DNA of 64,000 nt from assembly GCA_029260345.1 (NCBI GenBank), contig JAJDDK010000004.1, positions 310,001-374,000 of the forward strand, read 5' to 3'. The position numbers and the translations under genes are program-made. This document shows, in pieces, positions 7,141-15,620 of this stretch. The notes under the pieces are model-generated. The model worked only from the letters and a program-made list of their open reading frames with translations, searched no databases and was not told the DNA's origin. Numbering within the stretch: the first letter of the stretch is position 1; every line of letters begins with the position of its first letter. This DNA comes from Phycisphaerales bacterium (GTDB lineage: Bacteria; Planctomycetota; Phycisphaerae; Phycisphaerales; UBA1924).

Positions 7141-8256
7141 CTACTTCTTCGCTTTATAAAACGGCAACCCCACCACTTCCGCCGCGATCGTGCGTTCGCC
7201 GGCGATGATGTCGAGTTTCGTGCCGTTGTCGGCCAGCGCAGAATCCACGTATCCCATCGCGATCGGTTTTTCGAGCGTCGGGCTGAGGCACGCGCTGGTG
7301 ACGAGGCCGACGTCTTCGCCGTTGCGTTGAATGATCATGCCCTGTCGCGCGCTGCGCCGGCCTTCCATCGCCATGCCGACAAGCTTGCGGGCCGTGCCTT
7401 TCTCCGCCTGCTCGCGCACGGCGTCGAAACCGATGAACTGCTCCTTGGGTTCGTGTTCGGCCTTGTCGAGATTAATCGCGAATGACAAGTCGCTGGACCA
7501 TGCAGGGATGTCTTCACCAAGCTCATGCCCATACAGCGGCATGCCCGCTTCGAGGCGCAGTGTGTCACGCGCGCCGAGACCGGCCGGTTTGATGATCGCG
7601 TCAGGTTTGGTGAAATCGACTTCGCGCTTGATGAGGTCAATGGCCATGCCCGCGACACTGTTCGGCAGGATGACTTCAACGCCATCCTCTCCCGTGTACC
7701 CCGTGCGGCTCACAAGCGCCTTCACCATGAGCACGCCCTTGGTCACGAAGCGATACCGCTTGAGTTGCGGAATCTCCTGGCTGAACTTGCCGATCAGGTC
7801 CATCACCTTCGGGCCTTGCAGCGCGACCATCGCAGTCTTCATGGTGCGGTCATCGATGTCGACTTTCAGGTCGCCGCGAATTTCATCGAAGTGCCCGAGC
7901 AGCTTCTCGCGGTTGGATGCATTGACGACAAGCATGAATTCCGATTCATCGATGCGGTAGACGAGCACATCATCGCGCACGCCGCCGGCTTCGTTGCAGA
8001 CGAGCGAATAGCGGCACTGCCCGGGCTGCATGTCGCTGATGCGTCGTGTGCAGAGGCGCTCGAGGAATCGCCGCACGTCCTTGCCTTTGAACCACACGCG
8101 CCCCATGTGCGAGACGTCGAACAGTCCGCCGCTGTGGCGCACCTGCTTGTGCTCTTCGATGATGCCGGTGTACAGGATCGGCATCTCCCACCCGGCGAAG
8201 TCCACCATGCGGCCGCCGGCGTCGTGATGCAGTTTGTTGAAGGGCGTTTTGAGCAT
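7141..8256 (-). CDS. gcvT: Glycine cleavage system T protein (aminomethyltransferase)
   Basis: GcvT transfers the methylene group from aminomethylated GcvH to tetrahydrofolate and releases ammonia. The 371-residue product has the folate-binding fold: MVDFAGWEMPILYTG near residue 20, RHSGGLFDVSHMGRVWFKG (45-65), SRTGYTGEDGVEVILP (about 195-210), and the C-terminal barrel with EGRRSARQGMII. The length is normal. The ATG at 8256 follows GGAG; an in-frame extension upstream runs into a heptamer repeat and is not coding. The gcvH and gcvP partners are not in this window, so the gene is split from the rest of the system here. Confidence 0.94.
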   Translation of the reverse strand: MLKTPFNKLHHDAGGRMVDFAGWEMPILYTGIIEEHKQVRHSGGLFDVSHMGRVWFKGKDVRRFLERLCTRRISDMQPGQCRYSLVCNEAGGVRDDVLVYRIDESEFMLVVNASNREKLLGHFDEIRGDLKVDIDDRTMKTAMVALQGPKVMDLIGKFSQEIPQLKRYRFVTKGVLMVKALVSRTGYTGEDGVEVILPNSVAGMAIDLIKREVDFTKPDAIIKPAGLGARDTLRLEAGMPLYGHELGEDIPAWSSDLSFAINLDKAEHEPKEQFIGFDAVREQAEKGTARKLVGMAMEGRRSARQGMIIQRNGEDVGLVTSACLSPTLEKPIAMGYVDSALADNGTKLDIIAGERTIAAEVVGLPFYKAKK

Positions 8257-8320
8257 GGGGAAGCTCCGGGGTACGGTGCGGGAATTGATTTGGGTTTGAC
8301 ACGATAGCGGAAGGGACGGG

Positions 8321-8369
8321 GCACCAGGCACCAGGCACCAGGCACCAGGCACCAAGCACTAGGCACTGG
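8321..8369. repeat. Heptamer tandem array (GCACCAG)n
   Basis: Seven consecutive 7-bp units are visible: GCACCAG four times, then GCACCAA, GCACTAG and GCACTGG. The period continues degenerately into the adjacent family H repeat (8368-8400). The array lies in the divergent gap between gcvT and the next gene. Confidence 0.9.
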
Positions 8370-8400
8370 GGATCAGAGCCCTGAGCGCAAGCGAGGGGTC
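8368..8400 (+). repeat. Family H repeat copy 1
   Basis: The core is GATCAGAGCCCTGAGCGC followed by AAGCGAGGGGTC, with a CCCT/AGGG stem. Other copies are at 10201-10227, 22709-22741, 24270-24302 and 39177-39207. Confidence 0.8.
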
Positions 8401-8478
8401 GCGGCGGCGCAATCACGATGACGTGCGTTCGGCTGAACGGAATCGCAGCTCCGACTCCCCCACCGCTACGATCCTCCA

Positions 8479-9888
8479 ATGTTCGCCTGGATCTTCCGCT
8501 GGCCCCGCCACGCCGCGCTGTGCGGCGGTGTGGTGCTCGTGCTACTCGCGTACGGAGCGTGGAGCACGTGGGCGATCATGACGGCGCAGCCAAGGCCGAC
8601 GGTGGATTACATCGCGAAGTTGAATGCGTTGACGCTGGAGGGGCAGCCGGAGAGGGAGGATGCGTGGCCGGTGTATCGGAAGATTATTTTTGAGACCTTT
8701 GAATACGACCCGATCGAGTTTGAAGGCAATGCGACTTACACACGACTCCGGTCGCTTCTTGGCAGTCATATTTTTCATGGGCGCTGGGACGATTCACGCC
8801 TTGATGTCGCCAAATCCCATCTCGTCGCGGCATACCCCCTACTGACGGCGTTTGATCAGGCGACTGCATTGCCGGGGCTCGCAGTTCCATTTGATGCTTC
8901 CTATTCCAGTTCAACCGAGCGCCTTGATGAATATGGAATGACTTTGGCGGCGAGCGCAGCGCCCTTCAGGATTGGAGCGCCATTTCGGTATTTGGCAACG
9001 GTGAACGCCGCCGCGATGCGCGCCGCTTTTGAGGTTGAAGACTGGGACGAAGCGCTCGCTCGTCTGGAATCAGGCCTCGCACAAATTGAGCAGCAGGCGC
9101 TCCAACGATTTCTTGTGGTGCATCTCAGTTCGAGTGCGTCCATTGAATTGTTGCTCACGGAACTCTGTCATCAGCTCGATGAAAAATCCATGTCGCCCTG
9201 GGTTGCGGATGCAATCTCGGATCGATTGTTGGTGTTTCAAACTCGCATGGCTGAACGCATGACGAACTGGATTGATGGGGAGGCGCTCATTCGTGAAGAT
9301 TCCGTGCAGTGGATTTATGGCCAGAGTCTTCCATGGAATTCGCTCGTTCTCGGGGATTTCATCGAAGTGATTTCAGTATGGGCGGCGCGACCTGCTGAAG
9401 TTGCTTATCTCGGCGATTTTGGAGGGCTTTTTCTTGCCGATCGAGAGCAATCGGTGGCTTCGATCGAGTCATGGAGAGAGTTTCTTCACCGTGTTTATGA
9501 ATCGCCGCCGTCCGTATGGGATTCTTTTGGCGAGCCATATCACCAACAGTTTGGAACGGTTCCGGTGCATATGTTGGAGGATTGGGGGCTGCACCGGCGC
9601 GTGCTGAATCAGTTTCACACGCGGCAATCTCGAATTGCAGGCGTTCGCGTGATGGCCCTTTTGGAATCCGCTTTGGCGAATGGGAACGAACCGCCGAAGT
9701 CACTATTGGAGGTCATAAGCGAGAATGATGCGCGGGATCCGGTCTCGGGGTCATTCTTTGAATATCAGATCATTGATGATGAAGCAGACGTTCGCGAATA
9801 TGTCTTACGCGTTCCGTGGCTGCCGCAAGATGACTATCACGCCATTATCAATTCGAAACGATTGACGATTGACCAAATGACCTTCTGA
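8479..9888 (+). CDS. Hypothetical membrane-anchored protein
   Basis: I do not recognise a family. The 469-residue product has one N-terminal transmembrane segment (about residues 12-34, LCGGVVLVLLAYGAWSTWAI) and a large soluble domain that would lie in the periplasm. The soluble part is alpha-helical by eye, acidic, with many aromatic residues and no cysteine motif. Its opening after the membrane segment (VDYIAKLNAL...EREDAWPVYRKI) resembles other uncharacterised planctomycete proteins with the same topology. It is a single gene flanked by repeat-filled gaps. Confidence 0.7.
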   Translation: MFAWIFRWPRHAALCGGVVLVLLAYGAWSTWAIMTAQPRPTVDYIAKLNALTLEGQPEREDAWPVYRKIIFETFEYDPIEFEGNATYTRLRSLLGSHIFHGRWDDSRLDVAKSHLVAAYPLLTAFDQATALPGLAVPFDASYSSSTERLDEYGMTLAASAAPFRIGAPFRYLATVNAAAMRAAFEVEDWDEALARLESGLAQIEQQALQRFLVVHLSSSASIELLLTELCHQLDEKSMSPWVADAISDRLLVFQTRMAERMTNWIDGEALIREDSVQWIYGQSLPWNSLVLGDFIEVISVWAARPAEVAYLGDFGGLFLADREQSVASIESWREFLHRVYESPPSVWDSFGEPYHQQFGTVPVHMLEDWGLHRRVLNQFHTRQSRIAGVRVMALLESALANGNEPPKSLLEVISENDARDPVSGSFFEYQIIDDEADVREYVLRVPWLPQDDYHAIINSKRLTIDQMTF

Positions 9889-10216
9889 GCGTTCAAAGAG
9901 TCGATGAGGGTCGCGATCCGCCCCTAAGGGGCGGCGGATGTTGCCACTCGTGGGAGGTTGCCTGATGAATCTCCTCGCCCCGTAGGGGCAAAGGAATTGT
10001 AGTTTCGAAAAGGCCCGTCGAAAAAAAAGATTCCTGCGCCCCTTTGGGGCGCGGCGTCCTATGGGTCGTTTTCCACGAGTTGCGCTGCGCCCAGTGGGCG
10101 CTGCTTCACTCGTGGCAACAATCCTTCATCCCTTCGGGATAGGGCGCTGCGGATGCGCATCCTTTTTGACCGACATTGATTGTGCGCGAGGCGCGTCTGT
10201 GACCCTTCGCTGGCGC
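9889..10216. repeat. Gene-free cluster of short GC-rich palindromes
   Basis: No coding frame is convincing here. At least five perfect or near-perfect palindromes follow one another: CCGCCCCTAAGGGGCGG (9918-9934), GCCCCGTAGGGGC (9977-9989), GCGCCCCTTTGGGGCGC (10036-10052), GCGCCCAGTGGGCGC (10087-10101) and ATCCCTTCGGGAT (10128-10140). CACTCGTGG blocks frame part of the cluster. A family H copy overlaps its right end. Confidence 0.8.
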
Positions 10217-10227
10217 TCAGGGCTCTG
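10201..10227 (-). repeat. Family H repeat copy 2, overlapping the panC stop codon
   Basis: On the minus strand the repeat reads TCAGAGCCCTGAGCGCCAGC. Its internal TGA is the panC stop codon (10217-10219), and the last three codons of panC (Ser-Glu-Pro) lie within the repeat. Confidence 0.8.
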
Positions 10228-11071
10228 AGGGCCACGGCATGTTGTCGAGGAGGCGCACAAGCCCAAGCCGCCCGGCGGTGAGCGCTCTTGCGGGCGCCTG
10301 CAATTCACTCGCCGTTGTGTGCGGCGGCAATGGCTCTAGTGTCGCCGCGTCGCGGACGGTGGCGTAGTTCACGTCGATGCCGGCGCTTGTCACGGATTCG
10401 CGAATCGCGCGTTCGGCGTCGGCGACGGTGAATTCTTGTTGGGCCGCGCGCAGGCCGCGGCTGATGGAGAGCGCCCGCTCGCGCTCGTCCTTTGTCAGAT
10501 GCACATTGCGGCTGCTCAGCGCCAACCCATCCTTCTCGCGCACGGTCGGCCCCGGCACAATCGTCACACCCAATCCTTCGCCCTCACTCATCGCGCGCAC
10601 GGTTTGCAACTGCTGCCAGTCCTTCTCGCCAAACACCGCGGCGGCGCACTGCGTGAGTTTGAAAAACCGGCGCACCACCTGGCACACGCCTTCGAAGTGC
10701 CCCGGCCGAAAGGCATCCTCCAGGCCTTTGTTCACAGCGCAATCGGGAATCGTTCCGACGGGGATGGATTCATTTTGCGGATACACAAGCTCCACGGGCG
10801 GCGCGAAGACGCATTGCGCGCCGGCTTCGGCCGCGATAGCGACGTCGGTTTCGAGTGTGCGCGGGTAGCGGTCGAAGTCGTCCTTCTCGTCAAACTGGGT
10901 TGGATTCACGAACACATACACGACGACCGGCGCGCCGTTGAGTTCGTCATGCGCATGTCGCGCTGCGATCTCGATGAGTTCGATGTGGCCGGTGTGCAGG
11001 GCGCCCATGGTGGGGATGAGCACGCCGCCGAAGTGTGGGCGCAGGTCTTCGAGTGTGTGGGCGACGTGCAT
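10217..11071 (-). CDS. panC: Pantoate--beta-alanine ligase (pantothenate synthetase)
   Basis: PanC joins pantoate and beta-alanine with ATP to make pantothenate, the precursor of CoA. The 284-residue product has the HIGH-type nucleotide motif PTMGALHTGH (20-29), the family signature VFVNPTQFDEKDDFDRYPRT (53-72), the FGEKDWQQL block, and the KMSKS-like loop GLALSSRN. The length is typical. The start ATG at 11071 is the only sensible one because the family begins a few residues before this motif. The C-terminus is encoded by a family H repeat, so the last residues may differ from relatives. No other pan genes are nearby. Confidence 0.95.
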   Translation of the reverse strand: MHVAHTLEDLRPHFGGVLIPTMGALHTGHIELIEIAARHAHDELNGAPVVVYVFVNPTQFDEKDDFDRYPRTLETDVAIAAEAGAQCVFAPPVELVYPQNESIPVGTIPDCAVNKGLEDAFRPGHFEGVCQVVRRFFKLTQCAAAVFGEKDWQQLQTVRAMSEGEGLGVTIVPGPTVREKDGLALSSRNVHLTKDERERALSISRGLRAAQQEFTVADAERAIRESVTSAGIDVNYATVRDAATLEPLPPHTTASELQAPARALTAGRLGLVRLLDNMPWPSEP

Positions 11072-11136
11072 GGCGCGGGCATTGTGACGGAGGTTGGGGA
11101 GAGGCGCCGTTGCGAAGAGCGATTGAGCACCGGATT

Positions 11137-11322
11137 CCCCTCATCCGTCATCCCGACAAGTCGGGATGCCACCTTCTCCCGTTGGGAGAAGGGTTTGACT
11201 CCCTCTCCCTCCGGGAGAGGGCCGGGGTGAGGGGTGTTGGGCGCGCGATGATTCAGATGCGCTGTCCTTGAGAATGTGCGCTGTCTCGTGGCCTTGACTG
11301 AAGACAGTCAAGACCACGGCAC
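11137..11322. repeat. Composite repeat block, copy 1 (families A, A, D)
   Basis: It contains a family A element on the minus strand (11137-11193) and one on the plus strand (11201-11234). A linker with GTTGGGCGCGCGATGATT follows, then a family D hairpin (11287-11323: GTGGCCTTGACT paired with AGTCAAGACCACGG). Confidence 0.85.
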
Positions 11323-11351
11323 CATAGAAAACTACGGTCTTGCACTGGCCG

Positions 11352-11532
11352 CCCCTCATCCGTCAACGCTTACGCGTTGCCACCTTCTCCCGGGGGGAGA
11401 AGGGTTTTCTCCCTCTCCCTCCGGGAGAGGGCCGGGGTGAGGGGCGTTGGGCGCACGATGATTTCGATGCGCAGTCCTTGAAAATGTGCGATGTTTCGCG
11501 GCCTTAACTGAGAACAGTCAAGACCACGGCAC
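11352..11532. repeat. Composite repeat block, copy 2 (families A, A, D)
   Basis: It shows the same order as copy 1: inverted A (11352-11404), direct A (11411-11444), linker with GTTGGGCGCACGATGATT, family D hairpin (11498-11532). Differences from copy 1 are mostly single substitutions plus a few indels. Confidence 0.85.
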
Positions 11533-11570
11533 TTTTGAAATGGCAGGAGCCGTTCAATTTGTGCGGGTAT

Positions 11571-12050
11571 TCAATCCATCGCCAAATCAGATTCGCCGAG
11601 CAACTCATAACACTTGCGCCGCAGGATCTGCCCCGCGAGTGTCGGATCATCGACCGCCAGCGCTACAGACGGGCCGCGGTTGGCCATGCCGAGCAGCGGG
11701 TACACGAATTGAATATTCAACTCCGCCGCGACGAGGCACGCGCACATCGTGGCGATCGTGTGATCGCCGGTTATCTCTACGACGAGCACTTCGGTTTCCG
11801 AAAATGGAAAGTCCGCTTCGCGCAGGGTGAGGATGGCGTCTTCGGCGTTGCTGGTGATGAGTCGCACGACCGCATGGTCGGAGGCTTCGTGCACAGTGAT
11901 GGCGTGCAGGCGGCAGTACGGGCGCTCATCGAATGCTTGCAGCAGTGTGCGCAGTTTTCCGACGCGGTTGTCGAGGAAAACGCTGAACTGCGTGACGCTC
12001 GGAGGCGAATAGCCCTGGGCCGTCTCGAACGGGTTTGGCGACTGACTCAT
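11571..12050 (-). CDS. ACT domain protein
   Basis: The 159-residue product carries one clear ACT domain (TQFSVFLDNRVGKLRTLLQA, about residues 20-39, then HAITVHEASDHAVVRLI) and a second, weaker ACT-like half toward the C-terminus (TEVLVVEI, then CLVAAELNIQFVYPLL). Paired ACT proteins bind amino acids or other small effectors and regulate enzymes or act as sensors. The ligand is not shown by the sequence. The ATG at 12050 (MSQSPNPF) is preferred to an upstream in-frame start because the latter adds no conserved sequence. It is on the same strand as mqnD, 214 bases downstream of it. Confidence 0.78.
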   Translation of the reverse strand: MSQSPNPFETAQGYSPPSVTQFSVFLDNRVGKLRTLLQAFDERPYCRLHAITVHEASDHAVVRLITSNAEDAILTLREADFPFSETEVLVVEITGDHTIATMCACLVAAELNIQFVYPLLGMANRGPSVALAVDDPTLAGQILRRKCYELLGESDLAMD

Positions 12051-12264
12051 CGTGCGTCCGGATCCTTGGACGAAGCCCCGTGAAAAAGAGAGCCCGGCGG
12101 ACGCCGTCACAAGCAAATGCCGGCGGCTTACGTCTTGAACGACGTCCCCCCCGCAAACCGCCGCCAGTCACCACCCAATCCGCGACCGACGTCCGCCCGA
12201 CTCAGAATCCCGAGTATCCCACACGAGCGCCAAAACACAAGGATTTACCGAGCAGAATCCGACC

Positions 12265-13185
12265 TCAGCGGCCTCTTTGGTCCTTCTGGATGGTTTCGGC
12301 GGGCGGCCGCACCATCGTCACCTCACCCGGATCGGGGCAGAGGCCCATGTGATGCGCCAGCGAGAGCAGCGCCTGAATGGCTTCGAGCCCGCGCTCGCCG
12401 GCGTCGATGGTCAGCCGATTCACGTACATGCTGATGAATTCGTCAGCCGTGGCGGAGTCGAGCCCGCGCGCGTGTTGCATGGCGTAGGCAACGCTTTCTT
12501 CGCGCTCGACCAGCGCGTGCGCGATGCTCTGCGACAGGATCCCCGTCACCTCTTCGCAGGCGCCGTCGCCGAATCGATCATCAAGATCGCGCCGGATGGC
12601 GTTGCCACCGAGCGGCAGCGGAAGGCCGGTTTCCCCCCGCCACCAAGCGCCGAGGTCGGTGATCAGCGACAGCCCTGCGTCGGCGTAGGTCAATTGGCCT
12701 TCGTGAATCACGATGCCCGCGTCGACCTCTCCATTGACGACCGCATCCATGATTTGATCGAAGGGCAATGCGATGGCGTTTGGCTCGGCGCCGCGCAACA
12801 TCATGCGAAAGACGAGATGGGCCGTCGTTTGGAGTCCAGGCGTCGCAATGCGTGACGCAGGGTCAGCAAGCCAGGCGAAACCGTCGCTGCGCGGCTCGCG
12901 CGCCACCAGTCGCGGGCCGTACCCATCACCCATGCTAGAGCCACAACTCGTAAGGGCGTAGCGATCCTTCACGTGCGGGTACGTATGGATCGAAATGGCG
13001 GTGATGTCGAGATCGCCTTTGCGAATCGCCCGCTGATTGAGGGATTGAATGTCCTCGGGGACGAGTTCGAACCGAAAGCGACCGGTGTCGATGGCGCCCG
13101 TCAGCGGCCACCACATGAACGCATCGTCCGGGTCCGGCGAATGGGCGAGGGTGAGCGTCGGTCTCTCTGAAGGGCTGGCGGGCAT
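12265..13185 (-). CDS. mqnD: 1,4-dihydroxy-6-naphthoate synthase (MqnD), futalosine pathway
   Basis: MqnD converts cyclic dehypoxanthinyl futalosine to 1,4-dihydroxy-6-naphthoate in the alternative menaquinone route. The 306-residue product has the periplasmic-binding-protein-like MqnA/MqnD fold with AHSPDPDDAFMWWPL near the N-terminus, AISIHTYPHV, and the MqnD-specific IHEGQLTYADAG block, in which the histidine is catalytic in characterised enzymes. The ATG at 13185 is preferred to a GTG 12 codons upstream, since relatives begin close to this position. The same pathway is represented by mqnC at 61062-62645, so the genes are scattered rather than in an operon. Confidence 0.9.
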   Translation of the reverse strand: MPASPSERPTLTLAHSPDPDDAFMWWPLTGAIDTGRFRFELVPEDIQSLNQRAIRKGDLDITAISIHTYPHVKDRYALTSCGSSMGDGYGPRLVAREPRSDGFAWLADPASRIATPGLQTTAHLVFRMMLRGAEPNAIALPFDQIMDAVVNGEVDAGIVIHEGQLTYADAGLSLITDLGAWWRGETGLPLPLGGNAIRRDLDDRFGDGACEEVTGILSQSIAHALVEREESVAYAMQHARGLDSATADEFISMYVNRLTIDAGERGLEAIQALLSLAHHMGLCPDPGEVTMVRPPAETIQKDQRGR

Positions 13186-13295
13186 GCTCGGACGAGGATC
13201 ATAGTGGCCGAGACCCAACACCGGGCAATTGCGGTGATCCTGCCCCCGGCATTGAAGCCGGTGCGGCGGACTCCTAGTGTGCCCGCTCTCTGATC

Positions 13296-13778
13296 ATGGC
13301 CAAACGCAAGAAAGACCATTCCGACTCCCCCACCGTGCTGAACCGCAAAGCGCGACACGACTACGTCATCGAGGACACACTCGAGGTCGGCATGATGCTG
13401 CGCGGGTCGGAGGTCAAGAGCATCCGCGCCGGGGGCACGTCGCTGGCCGAGGGGTACGTCCGCGTGCAGGAGACCCCCCCCGCGCTATTCCTGCATGGCG
13501 CGCACATTCCCGAATATGGACCGGCCGCCGGCCACCAGCATCCGCCGACGCGCGTGCGCAAGCTTCTCGCGCACAAACGCGAAATCAAAAAGCTGGTGCT
13601 GCTGGTGAGTCAAAAGGGCGTGACCGTCGTGCCGCTGAAGCTGTACTTCACGCGCGGCAAAGCCAAGCTGCAAATCGGCGTCGCACGCGGCAAACAGCAC
13701 GGCGACAAGCGGCGCGACCTGCGCGAACGCGAAGCCAAGCGCGACATTGATCGCGCGATGTCTCGCAAACTCGGTTGA
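13296..13778 (+). CDS. smpB: SsrA-binding protein SmpB
   Basis: SmpB binds tmRNA and is needed for rescue of stalled ribosomes. The 160-residue product shows the OB-fold hallmarks: VLNRKARHDYVIEDTLEVGM (14-33), LRGSEVKSIRAG (36-47), YVRVQ with the following ALFLHGAHIPEY, RKLLAHKREI, and the C-terminal basic tail DKRRDLREREAKRDIDRA that reaches the decoding site. The length is normal. It is divergent from mqnD. No tmRNA gene was recognised near it. Confidence 0.96.
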   Translation: MAKRKKDHSDSPTVLNRKARHDYVIEDTLEVGMMLRGSEVKSIRAGGTSLAEGYVRVQETPPALFLHGAHIPEYGPAAGHQHPPTRVRKLLAHKREIKKLVLLVSQKGVTVVPLKLYFTRGKAKLQIGVARGKQHGDKRRDLREREAKRDIDRAMSRKLG

Positions 13779-13813
13779 GGGGTCAATGTCTCTGACGGGA
13801 ACGGCCGCGTTGG

Positions 13814-14131
13814 TTATTCGGCGGCTTCTTCGGAGATCTCTTGCACCAGGGAATCGATAGCGGAGTCGATCTTGTCCGACGTGTTGTACGCGCCGGAATC
13901 GATCTCACCCTTGATGCGCTGAACGAGGTCCGCACGTATCGCGGGCAGCTCGCGAAGGCGGCTCAGCAGCACAGCGCGATTCGAGAGTTCAAGTTCATCG
14001 CTCGGCCGAAGGGCGCCGTTGATTTCGGCGCGCGCGGCGGGAGCGTTCGTATGGTGCGGCTTCCCGTTGAGCCGGGTGACTGACGCCGCAGACGGCTGAC
14101 TGATTGGTGATGCGTCGCTCATGGCGGACAT
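13814..14131 (-). CDS. flgM: Anti-sigma-28 factor FlgM family protein
   Basis: FlgM holds the flagellar sigma factor inactive until the hook is finished and FlgM is exported. The 105-residue product has a disordered, Ser/Pro/Asn-rich N-terminal half and the conserved C-terminal block LLSRLRELPAIRADLVQRIK (55-74), then IDSGAYNTSDKIDSAIDSLV (77-96), which matches the sigma-binding helices of FlgM. The ATG at 14131 follows AGGAG by four bases. It lies about 29 kb from the flagellin genes. A sigma-28 (fliA) gene is not in this window. Identification rests on motif recall and is not proved by a search. Confidence 0.8.
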   Translation of the reverse strand: MSAMSDASPISQPSAASVTRLNGKPHHTNAPAARAEINGALRPSDELELSNRAVLLSRLRELPAIRADLVQRIKGEIDSGAYNTSDKIDSAIDSLVQEISEEAAE

Positions 14132-14337
14132 TCTGCTCCTGCGTTTCAACGAACGAGTCCGGGGCATGAAAGTGTCTTTGAAGGGCCGTTGCAGTCGTTC
14201 AGTAAAGCGGTACGACGCCCGAGGCGCCGGTGATTTGAGAACTTCCGGCCTGCCGATTGTCGTACTCACGAATCCATTCGTACCATCACCTGTATCGACA
14301 CACGCCCTTCATCGACTTGAAAGAATGAGATAATCCA

Positions 14338-15162
14338 TTGAAGCGTAAAGACTTACAGAATCGACTCCGGAGCCTCATCTGCGTCTTTGCGGGCGCCCTG
14401 GCCGCTATCGGCGCCGCCGGCTGCTCGTCTGGAAGCAGTCAGAGCAACGAAAACCTTCGTGCCGAGGGCCGAGAGGTGTTCGGCGATGTGAATCGCGCCG
14501 GACAACCCCAGGTAAGGCCGCCGGCGTGGCGAGTGGCGCTGGCGGTTTTCTCCGGGCCGGATGCCGTGGCTCAGGCCAACATCGCGCTGCCGATCATCCA
14601 GGGTGAGGGCGGCATGCCCGAGGCGTTCGTCGAGCCTCGCCGCAGCGGCGCCATCATTGCGATCGGCGCCTTTGATGAACCGGACAGCCGTCAGGCACAG
14701 CGCGAACTGGATCGCGTCAAGGCCATGCGTCGCAACGGGCAGGTGATGTATCCGCGCGCGTTCCTGGCGCCGCCCCAGAGCGGCGTCGCGGGCGCGATCC
14801 CGGAATGGAACCTTGCCAACGCGCGCGAACAGCACGGGCAAAGCGTGAAATACACGTTGCAAGTCGCGGTGTACGAAAGCAACCGGCGCGCTGAGGCCAT
14901 GCGTCTCGCTGAAGAAGCCGCGTCGACGTATCGGCGCGACGGTGAACTCGCGTTCTATTACCACGGCCCGAACCGAAGCATGGTCACGATCGGTGTGTTC
15001 AATGATCGTGATTTTGATCCCGCGTCCAGTCGCATGAGCACGGAGTTGCAACAACTCATGACGCGGCATCCGGCGCACCTCTACAACGGCATGGGCGTGA
15101 CGGAGACACTCAGCGACGGTTCGACCCGAACGCAACCCCCCCAGCTTGTTCGAATTCCTTGA
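14338..15162 (+). CDS. Lipoprotein with SPOR-like repeats, unknown function
   Basis: The 274-residue product starts at a TTG codon. Its N-terminus has a basic stretch, a hydrophobic segment and a lipobox ending AAGC (Cys29), so it should be a lipid-anchored envelope protein. Two similar segments follow (WRVALAVFSGPDAVAQANIA and YTLQVAVYESNRRAEAMRLA), each with the sheet-helix pattern typical of SPOR or SPOR-like sequence capture domains. A role in the cell envelope is an inference. The upstream GAGAT is a weak ribosome binding site, so the start is less certain than the frame. Confidence 0.68.
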   Translation: MKRKDLQNRLRSLICVFAGALAAIGAAGCSSGSSQSNENLRAEGREVFGDVNRAGQPQVRPPAWRVALAVFSGPDAVAQANIALPIIQGEGGMPEAFVEPRRSGAIIAIGAFDEPDSRQAQRELDRVKAMRRNGQVMYPRAFLAPPQSGVAGAIPEWNLANAREQHGQSVKYTLQVAVYESNRRAEAMRLAEEAASTYRRDGELAFYYHGPNRSMVTIGVFNDRDFDPASSRMSTELQQLMTRHPAHLYNGMGVTETLSDGSTRTQPPQLVRIP

Positions 15163-15620
15163 GCCGCAACCACTAACGCGCAAACCCTGCACGCCCGATA
15201 AGCATGGTCCGATTACCCCAAGTTGTTGTTTTCACACGCTTTTCGGGTCAAGAGTCTTGCAGAGACACGTCAGAGCGGTAGCATGACGCAGTCCGACATC
15301 GGCGCTTTGCACAGGGGCCGATCAAGCGGACACGAGAAGAGAGAGTGGCGAGTCCACGATCGAAAAAGCCCCGGCGCTGTCCCTCTTGCGCCCCGGTGAT
15401 CAGTGCGCTCCCACCCGATGAGTTTGGTTCAGTTCATCAGGACTGAGCGTGTGTTGTGTGTGTGCACGTGCTCAGACTGATGCGCAGTGGCCATTGGCGC
15501 ACTGCGCCATTCGTGTGTTGCGTCGCCTATCGGGGCGTTTTCGCGTCGGCCTCTTTGAGGCCGTGCGGGGTAAGAGGGAAGCACCCCCGAGTGCGTTGAG
15601 TTCAGGCGACCGCACCGCGA

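Larger units (their letters stand above)
11072..11570. other. Gene-free gap with a tandemly duplicated ~210-bp repeat block
   Basis: No coding sequence is supported. The gap holds two copies of a composite block (11137-11322 and 11352-11532, offset about 210-215 bases). Each is made of an inverted family A copy, a direct family A copy, a linker and a family D hairpin. Confidence 0.85.

Noticed and set aside
8321-8369. Heptamer array considered as a CRISPR array
   Set aside because: There are no unique spacers between repeats, the unit is only 7 bp, and no cas genes are present.
8257-8478. Glycine riboswitch before gcvT
   Set aside because: The leader is filled with the heptamer array and a family H repeat; no conserved riboswitch core is visible.
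13186-13221. GTG start extending MqnD by 12 residues
   Set aside because: The extension (MLGLGHYDPRPS) is not family-like, and the ATG at 13185 lies where relatives begin.
14132-14269. Longer frame upstream of flgM (Arg-rich extension)
   Set aside because: AGGAG directly precedes the ATG at 14131, and the extension shows no FlgM-like sequence.
14270-14337. Possible sigma-28 promoter upstream of flgM
   Set aside because: TCAAGT and GTCGATAC-like words occur there on the minus strand, but the spacing (13 bases) and match are too poor.
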